A stretch of DNA of 64,000 nucleotides from Paradevosia sp036499825 (lineage in GTDB: Bacteria; Pseudomonadota; Alphaproteobacteria; Rhizobiales; Devosiaceae): positions 266,158-330,157 of the forward strand of contig DASYCZ010000062.1 of the NCBI GenBank assembly GCA_036499825.1. Direction: 5' to 3'. The notes below the pieces were generated by a model. It was not told the DNA's origin, ran no database searches, and was given only the letters and a program-made list of their open reading frames with translations. Within the stretch, counting starts at the first letter, position 1; every line of letters starts with the position of its first letter. The translations under genes were made by a program, and so were the position numbers. Shown here in pieces: positions 51,519 to 60,639 of this stretch.

Positions 51519-52033
51519 GTGAGCCAACACGGAAATCAGCGGCCCCGCTTCCGATGGTGGCCGTGAACGCCGGCTCCCCCTCTCCCCTCGCCGGAGAGGG
51601 GGCCCGCAGGGCGGGTGAGGGAGAGGCAGCGCCATATACTGAACCCACGGTCACCACGCAGGCTAACCGGCTCTGGAAGGGTTCTCCCCGCCAGCATGGT
51701 TATGCCCGTGCGATGCGCCGCGAACCCGCCGAGGCTGAGGGGCAACTCTGGCGGCTGCCGCGTAACCGGCGCCTGACCGGTTTCAAGTTTCGCCGCCAGG
51801 TGCCGATCGGTCCCTATATCGCTGATTTTGCTTGCTACGATGCCCGCCTGATCATCGAACCTGACGGCAGCCAACACCTCGACAGTCCGCGCGATCTTCG
51901 CCGCGACCACTGGCTGCGTGAAGACGGCTGTCGTATATTGCGCTTCTGGAACAATGACTTGACCCAGAACTATGATGGCGTCCTCAATACGATTTTCTTC
52001 GCCCTGACGGATGGCCGCGATGCTCTCCGCTAG
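51515..52033 (+). CDS. DUF559 endonuclease-domain protein (Vsr-like fold)
   Basis: A 172-residue protein. The C-terminal domain (about 60-172) is DUF559, related to very-short-patch repair and PD-(D/E)XK nucleases: RAMRREPAEAEGQLWRLPRNRRLTGFKFRRQVPIGPYIADFACYDARLIIEPDGSQH, with D and E-P-D-G in the metal-site positions and DGCRILRFWNND at the end. GTG start overlaps the cysS stop. Bases 51576-51626, a palindromic element, are translated within the N-terminal 40 residues, which look unlike a fold. Start could be 51554 instead. Confidence 0.78.
   Translation: MSEPTRKSAAPLPMVAVNAGSPSPLAGEGARRAGEGEAAPYTEPTVTTQANRLWKGSPRQHGYARAMRREPAEAEGQLWRLPRNRRLTGFKFRRQVPIGPYIADFACYDARLIIEPDGSQHLDSPRDLRRDHWLREDGCRILRFWNNDLTQNYDGVLNTIFFALTDGRDALR
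51576..51626. repeat. Palindromic element inside the DUF559 gene start
   Basis: CCCCCTCTCC / GGAGAGGGGG (51576-51585 and 51593-51602) followed by GCCCGCAGGGCGGGTGAGGG, which repeats the G-rich arm. Elements of this kind are known as dispersed intergenic palindromes in Rhizobiales genomes. Confidence 0.75.
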
Positions 52034-52060
52034 TTACCCCTCATCCGGCTCTACGCGCCA

Positions 52061-52083
52061 CCTTCTCCCGCAAGGGGAGAAGG
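52061..52083. repeat. Second palindromic element downstream of the DUF559 gene
   Basis: CCTTCTCCC / GGGAGAAGG (52061-52069 and 52075-52083), within CCCCTCATCCGGCTCTACGC and the palindrome. Same CTCCC/GGGAG style as the copy at 51576, so the DUF559 gene is bracketed. Confidence 0.7.
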
Positions 52084-52192
52084 GAAGTAGCCGCATCATC
52101 GTGCCAGCTTCGATGCCGCTCGCAATGGATGCTTCGGCGTCCCGTGAGGGATATGGTTCAACCCATCCGATCCCTAGGAAAGGCAGCTAGCC

Positions 52193-52576
52193 ATGACCAA
52201 CATCATCGACCATGTCGGTATCGCCGTCTCTGATTTCGAACGCTCGAAAGCCTTCTATACCGAGGCGCTGGGTACTCTCGGCATCACCTGCCTCGCCGAT
52301 TTCACCTTCGGCAACGACAGTCACGCCGGTTTCGGCGCCGACAGGCCGAGCTTCTGGATCGGTACGGGCAAGCCCGCGCGGGGCAACACGCACGTGGCCT
52401 TCGTGGCCGCCAGTCGCGCCCAGGTGCAGGCCTTCTATTCGGTCGCCCTGTCCATGGGCGGCCGGGACAACGGCGCGCCTGGCATCCGCGCCCACTACCA
52501 CCCCGATTACTACGGCGCCTTCGTCTTCGATCCCGACGGAAACAATGTCGAGGCCGTCTGCCATGCGCCTGAATAA
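52193..52576 (+). CDS. VOC-superfamily (glyoxalase-like) protein
   Basis: A 127-residue protein with paired beta-alpha-beta-beta-beta units. IIDHVGIAVSDFERSKAFYTEALGTLG starts it, and the metal ligands are H8 in the first unit, H65-like THVAFVAAS in the second and the terminal GNNVEAVCH. Members are glyoxalases, dioxygenases or antibiotic-binding proteins; the exact one is not evident. AGGAAAGG upstream. Confidence 0.87.
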   Translation: MTNIIDHVGIAVSDFERSKAFYTEALGTLGITCLADFTFGNDSHAGFGADRPSFWIGTGKPARGNTHVAFVAASRAQVQAFYSVALSMGGRDNGAPGIRAHYHPDYYGAFVFDPDGNNVEAVCHAPE

Positions 52577-52603
52577 GGCCCGCATAACCTTCAGGACTTC
52601 CAG

Positions 52604-53566
52604 ATGACGCTTCTTCGCGGCCTCTACCCAGAGATCGAACCCTACGACTCCGGCCATCTCGATGTCGGCGACGGTCACCGGATCTATTGGGAGCGCGTCG
52701 GCACGCCCGGCGCCAAGCCTGCCGTGTTCCTGCATGGCGGGCCTGGCGGCGGCTTCTCGCCCAGCCACCGTCGCGCCTTCGATCCGGCACGCTACGACGT
52801 CCTGCTGTTCGACCAGCGCGGCTGCGGCAAGTCCACACCGTTCGCCAGCCTTGAGGCCAACACCACCTGGCACCTGGTTGCCGACATGGAAAAGCTGCGC
52901 CAGATGGCTGGGTTCGAGCAATGGCTGGTGTTCGGTGGCTCGTGGGGCTCCACGCTGGCGCTCGCCTATGCGGAAACCCATCCTGAGCGCGTCAGCGAAC
53001 TGGTGATGCGCGGCATCTTCACGCTGCGCCGTTCCGAGTTGCTATGGTTCTACCAGCACGGCGCCTCCGAAGTGTATCCCGACAAATGGGAGGCCTATCT
53101 TGCGCCGATCCCCGCGGACGAGCGTGGGGATATGATGGCGGCCTATCGCCGGCGCCTTACCGACCCTGATCGCGGCGTCCAGGTCGAAGCCGCCAAGGCC
53201 TGGGCCAAATGGGAAGGCGAAACGCTGACGCTGCTGCCTGACCCCTCGGTCTCCACCGCCTTTTATGACGAGAACTACGCGCTCGCCTTTGCCCGCATCG
53301 AAAACCACTATTTTGTCCATGGCGGCTGGTTCGATGAAGGTCAGTTGATCCGCGATGCCCATAAGCTTCGCGATATTCCCGGCGTCATCGTCCAGGGCCG
53401 CTATGACATGTGCACGCCCGCCCGCACCGCCTGGGATTTGCATCGCGCCTGGCCGGAGGCCGAATTCCATCTCATCGACGATGCCGGCCACGCCTTCTCG
53501 CAGCCTGGCATCCTCGACCAACTGATAAAGGCCAGCGACCGCTTCGCCGGGGGAGAAACCATATGA
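52604..53566 (+). CDS. pip: Proline iminopeptidase
   Basis: A 320-residue alpha/beta hydrolase (peptidase S33) that frees N-terminal proline. The nucleophile S113 is in GGSWGS; the acid is the D of GRYDMCTP, and the histidine is in DDAGHAFSQ. HGGPGGG and FDQRGCGKSTPF are the family's oxyanion-hole and N-terminal motifs. Its ATGA overlap with the GFA gene marks an operon VOC-pip-gfa-cimA. Confidence 0.93.
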   Translation: MTLLRGLYPEIEPYDSGHLDVGDGHRIYWERVGTPGAKPAVFLHGGPGGGFSPSHRRAFDPARYDVLLFDQRGCGKSTPFASLEANTTWHLVADMEKLRQMAGFEQWLVFGGSWGSTLALAYAETHPERVSELVMRGIFTLRRSELLWFYQHGASEVYPDKWEAYLAPIPADERGDMMAAYRRRLTDPDRGVQVEAAKAWAKWEGETLTLLPDPSVSTAFYDENYALAFARIENHYFVHGGWFDEGQLIRDAHKLRDIPGVIVQGRYDMCTPARTAWDLHRAWPEAEFHLIDDAGHAFSQPGILDQLIKASDRFAGGETI

Positions 53567-54039
53567 GCGAGATTTTCGCCGGCGGTTGCCAGTGCGGTGC
53601 GATCCGCTACCATGCCGAAGGCCCGGTACGTCACGCCTCCATCTGCAATTGCCGCATGTGCCAGAAAGCGCTTGGCAACTTCATGGCGCCTTTCGCCGCC
53701 TATGAAGGCCCGGTCACCTGGACCCGCGGCGAGCCTGCCTATTTCCAAAGTTCGGGCAATGTCCGCCGCGGCTTCTGCTCCAATTGCGGCACGCCCCTGG
53801 TCTATCAGTGGGGCGATAGCGCGCCCTCGCTGACCATCGGCTCGCTCGATCGGCCTGACGCCGTCCTGCCCACGGTCGAGCTCGCCCGTGACAACCGCCA
53901 CCCAGTTTTCGCCTACTATGACGCCATGGTCCCCGAGGATCTCGGTGCCACCGACGAGGAGCGCGACCTTCTCGCAATCCTCAGGTCCTATCAGCACCCT
54001 GATCGTGACACCGATCACTGGGAGCCCGAACTGAGTTGA
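53563..54039 (+). CDS. GFA-family (glutathione-dependent formaldehyde-activating-like) protein
   Basis: A 158-residue zinc protein. Cysteine pairs are GGCQCGAIRY, CNCRMCQKALGNF and GFCSNCGTPLVYQWG, the GFA/CENP-V pattern; the first and last give two zinc sites. Relatives speed glutathione-formaldehyde addition, but for most the task is unknown. The start overlaps the pip stop. Linked by position to cimA. Confidence 0.9.
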   Translation: MSEIFAGGCQCGAIRYHAEGPVRHASICNCRMCQKALGNFMAPFAAYEGPVTWTRGEPAYFQSSGNVRRGFCSNCGTPLVYQWGDSAPSLTIGSLDRPDAVLPTVELARDNRHPVFAYYDAMVPEDLGATDEERDLLAILRSYQHPDRDTDHWEPELS

Positions 54040-54044
54040 ATCCC

Positions 54045-55655
54045 ATGCCCAAGCAACGCCTCTATCTGTTCGATACCACGCTCCGGGATGGCGCTCAGAC
54101 CGCCGGCGTCGAATTCTCACTTGAGGACAAGATCGCCGTTACCCGACTGCTCGAAGAACTGGGCGTCGACTATATCGAGGGTGGCTATCCGGGCGCCAAC
54201 GTCGTGGATACCGAGTTTTACGCCAGCCCCCGCACCACGAAGGCGACCTTCACCGCCTTCGGCATGACCAAGCGGGCAGGGCGCTCCGCCGCCAACGATC
54301 CCGGGCTGCAGGCGATCCTCAATTCCAGTGCCACCGCTACCTGCTTCGTCGCCAAGTCCTCATCGTACCAGGTTGAAATCGCCCTTGGCATTTCGCTCGA
54401 GGAGAACCTCAAGGGGCTTTCGGAGACGGTGCAGGCTGCCGTCGCGGCGGGCAAGGAAGTACTGATCGATTGCGAGCACTTTTTCGACGGCTACAAGTCC
54501 GACCCTGCCTATGCGCTAAAATGCGTCGAGACCGCGCTGGCCGCCGGCGCGCGCTGGGTAGTCCTGTGCGACACCAATGGCGGGACAATGCCCTCCGAGG
54601 TCGCCGATATCGTCACTGCCGTCACCGCCGTGGTTCCCGGTGACAAGCTCGGCATTCATGTCCATGACGACACCGGCCAGGCCGTCGCCAATACCCTGGC
54701 GGCCGTCACTGCCGGCGTGCGCCAGATCCAGGGTACGCTCAACGGCATCGGCGAGCGCTGCGGCAATGCCAACCTCATGACCATCATCCCCACGCTGTTG
54801 CTGAAGTCCGAATTCGCCGACAGGTTCGAGACCGGCATCGGCGCCGAACACCTGGAACGCATCACCTCGATTTCGCGCGCCTTCGACGACCTGCTCAATC
54901 GTGCGCCCGATCGCCAGGCGCCCTATGTGGGGGCCTCGGCCTTCGCCACCAAGGCCGGCATCCACGCCTCCGCCATCGCCAAGGATCCAAGCACCTACGA
55001 GCACGTCCCGCCCGAAAGCGTCGGCAATGAACGCTCCATCATGGTCAGCCAGCAGGCCGGCAAGTCCAACCTCCTCACCGGTCTCAGGCGCCATGGCATC
55101 ACCCTCGCCAAGGACGATCCACGGCTTGATACGCTTTTACGCCACGTGAAGGAACGCGAGGCCCGCGGCTATTCCTATGACGGCGCCGACGCGTCTTTCT
55201 CACTGCTCGCCCGCAAGACTCTCGGCATGCTGCCCGAATTCTTCGATGTCGAGAGTTACCGCACCAGCGTCGAGCGCCGGCACAATGCCCGCGGCGAACA
55301 GGTCACCGTCACCGAGGCCGTGGTCAAGATCCGTGTCGATGACCAGTTGCTGATGTCGGTGGCCGAAGGCAACGGCCCCGTCAACGCCCTCGATCTCGCC
55401 ATGCGTAAGGATCTCGGCAAGTATTCGGAGCGTATCGGCGATCTGGAGCTCGTCGATTTCAAGGTGCGTATCCTCGACGGCGGCACGGGCGCGGTCACCC
55501 GTGTACTGGTCGAGAGTCGCGATGGCACGGGGGAGCGCTGGTATACGATTGGCGTATCGCCCAATATCATTGATGCCTCCTTTGAGGCGTTATATGAATC
55601 CATTACGTACAAGTTGTTGAAAACCGAAGATCCGGCCACAATGCCGGCACATTAG
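54045..55655 (+). CDS. cimA: (R)-citramalate synthase
   Basis: A 536-residue enzyme joining pyruvate and acetyl-CoA, an alternative start to isoleucine synthesis. LYLFDTTLRDGAQTAGVEFSLEDKIAVTRLLEELGVDYIEGGYPGAN is the HMGL core with the RDG metal motif and GAQTAGV of CimA rather than LeuA; HVHDDTGQAVANTLAAV and NLMTIIP follow. A C-terminal LeuA-type regulatory dimer domain (about 395-520) would bind isoleucine. TTG at 54036 is an alternative start; the ATG at 54045 is preferred. Confidence 0.93.
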   Translation: MPKQRLYLFDTTLRDGAQTAGVEFSLEDKIAVTRLLEELGVDYIEGGYPGANVVDTEFYASPRTTKATFTAFGMTKRAGRSAANDPGLQAILNSSATATCFVAKSSSYQVEIALGISLEENLKGLSETVQAAVAAGKEVLIDCEHFFDGYKSDPAYALKCVETALAAGARWVVLCDTNGGTMPSEVADIVTAVTAVVPGDKLGIHVHDDTGQAVANTLAAVTAGVRQIQGTLNGIGERCGNANLMTIIPTLLLKSEFADRFETGIGAEHLERITSISRAFDDLLNRAPDRQAPYVGASAFATKAGIHASAIAKDPSTYEHVPPESVGNERSIMVSQQAGKSNLLTGLRRHGITLAKDDPRLDTLLRHVKEREARGYSYDGADASFSLLARKTLGMLPEFFDVESYRTSVERRHNARGEQVTVTEAVVKIRVDDQLLMSVAEGNGPVNALDLAMRKDLGKYSERIGDLELVDFKVRILDGGTGAVTRVLVESRDGTGERWYTIGVSPNIIDASFEALYESITYKLLKTEDPATMPAH

Positions 55656-55714
55656 CACTATCGCCGCATCTGTGATTGTGGGCCGATGCAGCCCGCAATC
55701 CCTTGGAGGTTAAA

Positions 55715-57316
55715 CTGGCCGAAACCGCACCGAAGCGTCCGCTTTCCGTCACAATCGGAGCGGCAATCGCCACTTTGGTCGTCATCGGGGCTATTCTCGC
55801 TGGTCCTGCTTTGGTCACCTGTGCCTCCAGCGTTTCCGGTTTCAACGCCTGCTTCACCGGCAAGCTCGCCGACCTCGGCATCCTGCCGCGGCCAGCTCAG
55901 GTCGCCATTGCCGAGACCCCCGCCGTTACCCAGGCGCCGGCTTCCGCCGCGCCGGCCCCTGTGACGTCCGCACCGGTTGCCACCGCACCCGCATCCGTCA
56001 CGCCTGTGCCGGTAGCCGCGCCAGCGGCTTCGCAGCCCACGACAGACGTGCCCGCCACCGCCACCGCGCCCTCTTTTGGCCTGCTGCGCGCCCAGCCCGA
56101 TGGCTCGACGGTCATCGCCGGCAGCGGCAAGCCGGGCACCGAGATCGAAATCTTCTCCAATGGCCAGACGCTGGGCAAGACTACGGTGGAACCCAGCGGC
56201 GATTGGGTATTCGTTCCGGCCGCACCGCTCCCGCCCGGCGGCACCGAGCTGACGCTTGGCGTTGCCGGCTCAACCGAACGTTCGCCCCAATCCTTCGTGG
56301 TCGCCATCGATCCGGCGCTCAAGGCCGAGCCACTGGTCGTCGCCAGCGAGCCCGGCAAGGCCAGCGAGGTCCTGCAGGGCCTCAATGCGCCCACCGCGCC
56401 CATCCAGGTCGCCACCGCCGATCCCCGGCCGCAGCCTGCGGCACCCCCGACTATGGCCGTGGAGCCGCCGCCCGCCGCGCCTGTGGCTACACCCGCCATT
56501 CCCGCCCCCCAGGCCAATTCCGCGGCGCCATCCTCCGCCATGCCGGACCCGTCGACCGCGACCGCACCTGCTCGTGTGCCGGCACCCCAGGTCGCCGCCG
56601 CCGAACCCCAGCCTGCCGTTCCGGCGGTCCCATCGCCTGAAGCAACCCTCGCGCCGCCCAGCATCGATGCCATCGAGATCGATTCCGGCCGCAATTTCTT
56701 CGCCGGTGCTGCGGCTGAAGGCGCCACCGTGCGGCTTTATGTCGATGACCTGTTCATCGCCGAAGCCGTCGTCGCAGGTGGTCGCTGGCTGGTCGAAACC
56801 GCGCGCAACGTTCTCGTCAAGCATGAGCAGCTCGTGCGCATCGATGTGCTCAAGCCCGGCAGCACCGATGTCGCATCCCGTGCCGAGGTGAACTTCGTCG
56901 TCGACGTGCCGGAAACTTCGCCTGCAGCCATTGCGGAAAACACCGCGCCCACAACCCAGGCACCCCTTTCGCCGCCCACACCCGGAGAGAGTACGCCTAC
57001 GCCACAGGTTGCCGTGGCCGCGCCGCCGGCCGCCACGCCGCCGACCGCTCCGGCCGCGCAAGCGCCGGCTGCCACTCCGGCGGTTGGCGATGTTCCCACC
57101 ATGGTGGCCGAGCCTGTCGGCGATCCCGATGACCAGCGCTACGCCTCCGGCAAGGCGATCATCCGCCATGGCGATAATCTCTGGACCATTGCCCGCCGGG
57201 TCTACGGCCTGGGCATCAAATATACCGCCATCTATGAGGCCAATGACGACCAGATCCGCGATCCGGATCGCATCTATCCCGGTCAGGTCTTCGCGCTCCC
57301 GCAGAGCGCTGACTGA
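55715..57316 (+). CDS. Membrane-anchored LysM protein with long Pro/Ala linker, possible CTG start
   Basis: A 533-residue protein. One hydrophobic helix (about 12-30) anchors it. Ala/Pro-rich linkers separate two small Ig-like beta domains, repeated as GLLRAQPDGSTVIAGSGKPGTEIEIFSNGQTLGKT and IDAIEIDSGRNFFAGAAAEGATVRLYVDDLFIAEA. A LysM closes it: RHGDNLWTIARRVYGLGIKYTAIYEANDDQIRDPDRIYPGQVFALP. It binds peptidoglycan from the membrane side. GGAGG (55705-55709) is five bases before CTG 55715, in frame with the protein; a GTG at 55676 is the alternative. Confidence 0.82.
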   Translation: MAETAPKRPLSVTIGAAIATLVVIGAILAGPALVTCASSVSGFNACFTGKLADLGILPRPAQVAIAETPAVTQAPASAAPAPVTSAPVATAPASVTPVPVAAPAASQPTTDVPATATAPSFGLLRAQPDGSTVIAGSGKPGTEIEIFSNGQTLGKTTVEPSGDWVFVPAAPLPPGGTELTLGVAGSTERSPQSFVVAIDPALKAEPLVVASEPGKASEVLQGLNAPTAPIQVATADPRPQPAAPPTMAVEPPPAAPVATPAIPAPQANSAAPSSAMPDPSTATAPARVPAPQVAAAEPQPAVPAVPSPEATLAPPSIDAIEIDSGRNFFAGAAAEGATVRLYVDDLFIAEAVVAGGRWLVETARNVLVKHEQLVRIDVLKPGSTDVASRAEVNFVVDVPETSPAAIAENTAPTTQAPLSPPTPGESTPTPQVAVAAPPAATPPTAPAAQAPAATPAVGDVPTMVAEPVGDPDDQRYASGKAIIRHGDNLWTIARRVYGLGIKYTAIYEANDDQIRDPDRIYPGQVFALPQSAD

Positions 57317-57426
57317 CGGCCCTGTTTTCAACGCCTGAGCATCGCTTTTCGCACGTATCCGCCGGTTCCGCCTTGCGGTAATCGCCGGCTTCTTCTATCG
57401 TTTATCAACGATGAAAGACTTGACCC

Positions 57427-57759
57427 ATGCAGGACGATGATCTCGCCGCCATGATGCGGGCACTGGGCCACCCGGTGCGCCTCAACATTTTGCGCATCGT
57501 CGGTCGCGCGCCCCAGAACGATTGCTGCTGCACCGATGTCACCCAGTGCCTGCCGCTGGCGCAATCCACCGTGTCGCAGCACATCAAGGTGCTGCTCGAT
57601 GCCGGGCTGATCGAGCGTCATGCAAAAGGCACGCGCAACTGCTACTCGATCCGGACTGACCGTATCGACGCCGTCAATGCCGCCTGTTCTGGGCTCCTGG
57701 CCGGTTTGATCGAGGTCGCCCCCGCCGCAGCCGTGGCGAGACAACCGGAAACCGTCTAA
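57427..57759 (+). CDS. ArsR-family metalloregulator
   Basis: A 110-residue winged helix: MRALGHPVRLNILRIVGRAPQNDCCCTDVTQCLPLAQSTVSQHIKVLLDAGLIERHAKGTRNCYSIRTD. The cysteines in NDCCCTDVTQC lie in the alpha-3 region where ArsR proteins bind arsenic or other soft metals. Its stop overlaps the start of the Atm1-type exporter, so it probably controls that gene in response to a metal or thiol compound. Confidence 0.88.
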   Translation: MQDDDLAAMMRALGHPVRLNILRIVGRAPQNDCCCTDVTQCLPLAQSTVSQHIKVLLDAGLIERHAKGTRNCYSIRTDRIDAVNAACSGLLAGLIEVAPAAAVARQPETV

Positions 57760-59675
57760 TGCCTTCTCCCAGCACCAACAAGCCCCGGCGTAGCGTCGAC
57801 GCCGAGGAAGCCTCATTGCTTTCGACGGTCGGCAATCTCTGGGGCTATATGTGGCCTACCGGGCGCCCCGATCTCAAGCTGAAGGTATTCCTGTCCATCC
57901 TGGCGCTGATGGCGTCCAAAGTCGCCACCACGCTGTCGCCCTTTGCCTACAAGGGCATCATCGATGGTCTGGGCAAGAGCGGCGCCGACCAGACCCTGGT
58001 AATGGGCATTGCGGTGCCGGTTGTTCTCGTGGTGGCCTATGCGGTCGGCAACATCGCCGACGCCGGTTTCCAGCAATTGCGTGACGTCTTCTTCGCCGCC
58101 GTCGGCCAGAATGCTGTCCGCAAATTGGCCTACCAGACTTTCGAACACCTGCATCGCATGTCGCTGCGCTTCCATCTGGCGCGGCGTACGGGCGGTCTGT
58201 CCCGTGTCATCGAGCGCGGCACCAAGGGCATTGAAACCATCGTCCGTTTCACCATGCTCAACATCGCCCCGACGCTGGTCGAGTTCGTGGTCATCGCCGC
58301 CATCTTCATCGTCATGTTCGGTTTCAGCTATCTGGGCGTACTCGTCGTTACCATCTGGCTGTACCTCTGGTTCACCATCAAGGCTTCGAACTGGCGGATT
58401 TCCATCCGCCGTGACATGAACAATTCCGATACCGATGCCAACTCCAAGGCCATCGACAGCCTGCTCAACTATGAGACGGTGAAGTATTTCGCCAACGAGA
58501 AGCTTGAGGCCCAGCGCTTCGATACCTCGATGGCCGGCTATGAACGGTCCGCCATCCGCATCTGGAATTCCCTGGGCGTGCTGAACTTCGGCCAGGCACT
58601 GATCTTTTATACAGGCGTGGCCATCATCGGCGTCATGACCGTCCTCGGCGTGCTCGCCGGACGCCTGACGCTGGGCGATTTCGTCCTCATCAACACGTTC
58701 CTGATGCAGATCTACCGCCCCCTCAACATGATCGGCTTCGTCTACCGCGAATTGCGGCAGAGCCTCACGGATATCGAGGAGATGTTCAAACTGCTCGATC
58801 AGGAGCCGGAGATCGTCGACGCCCCGGACGCGAGGCCATTGGCCATCACGGGCCCGGTCGTGCGCTTCGAAAATGTCGTCTTCCACTACGATGCCGATCG
58901 GCCCATCCTGAAGGGCATCGATTTCGAAGTTCCCGCTGGCAAGACCATCGCGGTGGTGGGCCCGTCCGGCGCCGGCAAATCCACCATTTCCAGGCTTCTC
59001 TACCGCTTCTACGATGTCATTGGCGGCCGGGTTCTCATCGACGGACAGGACATCCGCCACGTCACGCAGGATTCGCTGCGGGCGGCCATCGGCATGGTTC
59101 CGCAGGATACCGTGCTCTTCAACGACACCATCGCCTACAACATCCGCTATGGCCGCCCCAGCGCCACAGATGCCGAGGTTCATGAGGCGGCCCAGATGGC
59201 GCAGATCGGCGGCTTCATCGCCAGCCTGCCCAAGGGCTACGATACGCCCGTCGGCGAGCGCGGCCTCAAGCTTTCCGGCGGCGAGAAGCAGCGTGTCGCC
59301 ATTGCCCGCACCATCCTCAAGGCGCCGCCGATCCTGGTGCTCGACGAGGCGACTTCGGCACTCGACACCAAGACCGAACGCGATATCCAGTCGGCGCTCG
59401 ATACCGTCTCCGCCAATCGCACGACTCTCGTCATCGCGCACCGGCTATCGACGGTGATCAACGCCGACGAGATCATCGTCCTGCGCGATGGCCAGATCGC
59501 CGAACGCGGTCGCCATCCGGAGCTTCTGGCCCGCAACGGTCTTTATGCCCAGATGTGGAACCGCCAGCGCGAGGCCACCGAGGCCGAGGAACATCTGCGC
59601 CGCGCCCGCCAGGACGACACCGAGGGTTTCGTCACCCGCGGCCCCCGCGCCGGCGAAACCGCTGCCGCGGAGTAG
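57759..59675 (+). CDS. Atm1/HMT1-type ABC exporter
   Basis: A 638-residue half-transporter. The membrane part (about 40-330) has the Atm1 signatures DSLLNYETVKYFANEKLEAQR and DFVLINTFLMQIYRPLNMIGFVYRE. The ATPase (about 365-600) has GPSGAGKST, LSGGEKQR, ILVLDEATSALD and AHRLST. Bacterial Atm1 exports glutathione conjugates and metal-glutathione complexes; with an ArsR partner this points to metal tolerance. Translationally coupled to arsR (TAATG). Confidence 0.92.
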   Translation: MPSPSTNKPRRSVDAEEASLLSTVGNLWGYMWPTGRPDLKLKVFLSILALMASKVATTLSPFAYKGIIDGLGKSGADQTLVMGIAVPVVLVVAYAVGNIADAGFQQLRDVFFAAVGQNAVRKLAYQTFEHLHRMSLRFHLARRTGGLSRVIERGTKGIETIVRFTMLNIAPTLVEFVVIAAIFIVMFGFSYLGVLVVTIWLYLWFTIKASNWRISIRRDMNNSDTDANSKAIDSLLNYETVKYFANEKLEAQRFDTSMAGYERSAIRIWNSLGVLNFGQALIFYTGVAIIGVMTVLGVLAGRLTLGDFVLINTFLMQIYRPLNMIGFVYRELRQSLTDIEEMFKLLDQEPEIVDAPDARPLAITGPVVRFENVVFHYDADRPILKGIDFEVPAGKTIAVVGPSGAGKSTISRLLYRFYDVIGGRVLIDGQDIRHVTQDSLRAAIGMVPQDTVLFNDTIAYNIRYGRPSATDAEVHEAAQMAQIGGFIASLPKGYDTPVGERGLKLSGGEKQRVAIARTILKAPPILVLDEATSALDTKTERDIQSALDTVSANRTTLVIAHRLSTVINADEIIVLRDGQIAERGRHPELLARNGLYAQMWNRQREATEAEEHLRRARQDDTEGFVTRGPRAGETAAAE

Positions 59676-59804
59676 GGCGGGGCCTTTCAGCTTGTGAGGG
59701 CAGGAGGCACCGCGCCAGGTCTTTGGGTTAAAGCTCTACTACGCGCGCGCCGCAGTGTGCTCGCTTAGCCAGACATCTGGATTGCCTGCCAGCGGTCGTG
59801 CATC

Positions 59805-60530
59805 TCACTTCGCATACACTCCCGTGAACGTCACATTCATGCCGCCGCAGGCCAGGTTATCCGCCACCACCAGATAAGGCGGCATCTTCCACATCTTCAC
59901 GGCGCAGGTGCTGTCGTCCTTGAGGTTGGCGCCGGCTACCGGCTTGCCGTTCACGTCGAGACTGAAGGCCACCATATCGGGCTTGTCGATCATCACCGTC
60001 CCGGCGATGGAGCCGGTATTGACGCCGCCATTGGCGACGCGCTGCGGGTCCGCGGCGCCCCAACTGGCATAGCCGTCCAGCGCCAATTGCCCATCGGGAT
60101 TCATGGCGATTTTGATTTCCTGCTCGTCGCCCTGCCGCCAGTCGCCGGTCCAGGTGCTTTCGGCGGGCTTGGGCGGGAATGCTTCCAGCTCGTTCTTGGC
60201 CAGCCAGCCGCTGGTGCTGACGAAATTCGGTGCGCCGCCGGTAAACGTCGCGCAGGCATAGTCACCGTTCTGGGAGGTCACGACGACCGGGTTGCCCGGC
60301 ACCAGATAGGATCGCATCTCGCAGCTGGCGTCCGTTCCGGGGCAATCGCCGTCTTCCCCGCCATCACGCTGGAAATGCAGCCTGTCGACATCCGCCTTCA
60401 CGACGAACGTCGCCGGCGCCAAACCCTCATAGCTAAGATCGCCAAGAGGGTTGCACTGCAGTTCCGCCGCCAGTGTCGGCGTCGCCAGGCATAACGACGC
60501 CAAGGCGGTGAGTAGATATCCAAGCTTCAT
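59805..60530 (-). CDS. Exported protein of unknown function
   Basis: A 241-residue secreted protein with a signal peptide ending TLA-AEL (about residue 22). Six cysteines (ELQC, DCPGTDASC, YACATF, STCAV, NLACGG) probably form disulfides. Near YACATFTGGAPNFVSTSGWLAKNEL it has the look of an SH3-like wall-binding patch; the rest is beta-rich. I do not recognise the family with confidence. The ATG at 60530 follows GGAGG by six bases. Confidence 0.75.
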   Translation of the reverse strand: MKLGYLLTALASLCLATPTLAAELQCNPLGDLSYEGLAPATFVVKADVDRLHFQRDGGEDGDCPGTDASCEMRSYLVPGNPVVVTSQNGDYACATFTGGAPNFVSTSGWLAKNELEAFPPKPAESTWTGDWRQGDEQEIKIAMNPDGQLALDGYASWGAADPQRVANGGVNTGSIAGTVMIDKPDMVAFSLDVNGKPVAGANLKDDSTCAVKMWKMPPYLVVADNLACGGMNVTFTGVYAK

Positions 60531-60593
60531 GGCGGGCCTCCCATGGGCCACTATCGCCGACGATTTGGGCGGAAATCGCGAGCGCCCAAAGAA

Positions 60594-60619
60594 AAAGGCC
60601 CGCATCGCTGCGGGCCTTT
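60594..60619 (-). terminator. Strong terminator after the RND pump gene
   Basis: GGCCCGC / GCGGGCC stem (60597-60603 and 60610-60616). On the minus strand TTTTTC follows; on the plus strand TTTC follows, so it could work both ways. It lies 21 bases past the RND stop. Confidence 0.85.
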
Positions 60620-60639
60620 CAAGTTTTGGAGGAGGTCGT

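Noticed and set aside
57813..59441. 542-codon frame opposite the Atm1-type exporter
   Set aside because: Shadow of the exporter; D/G/H-rich product with no motif.
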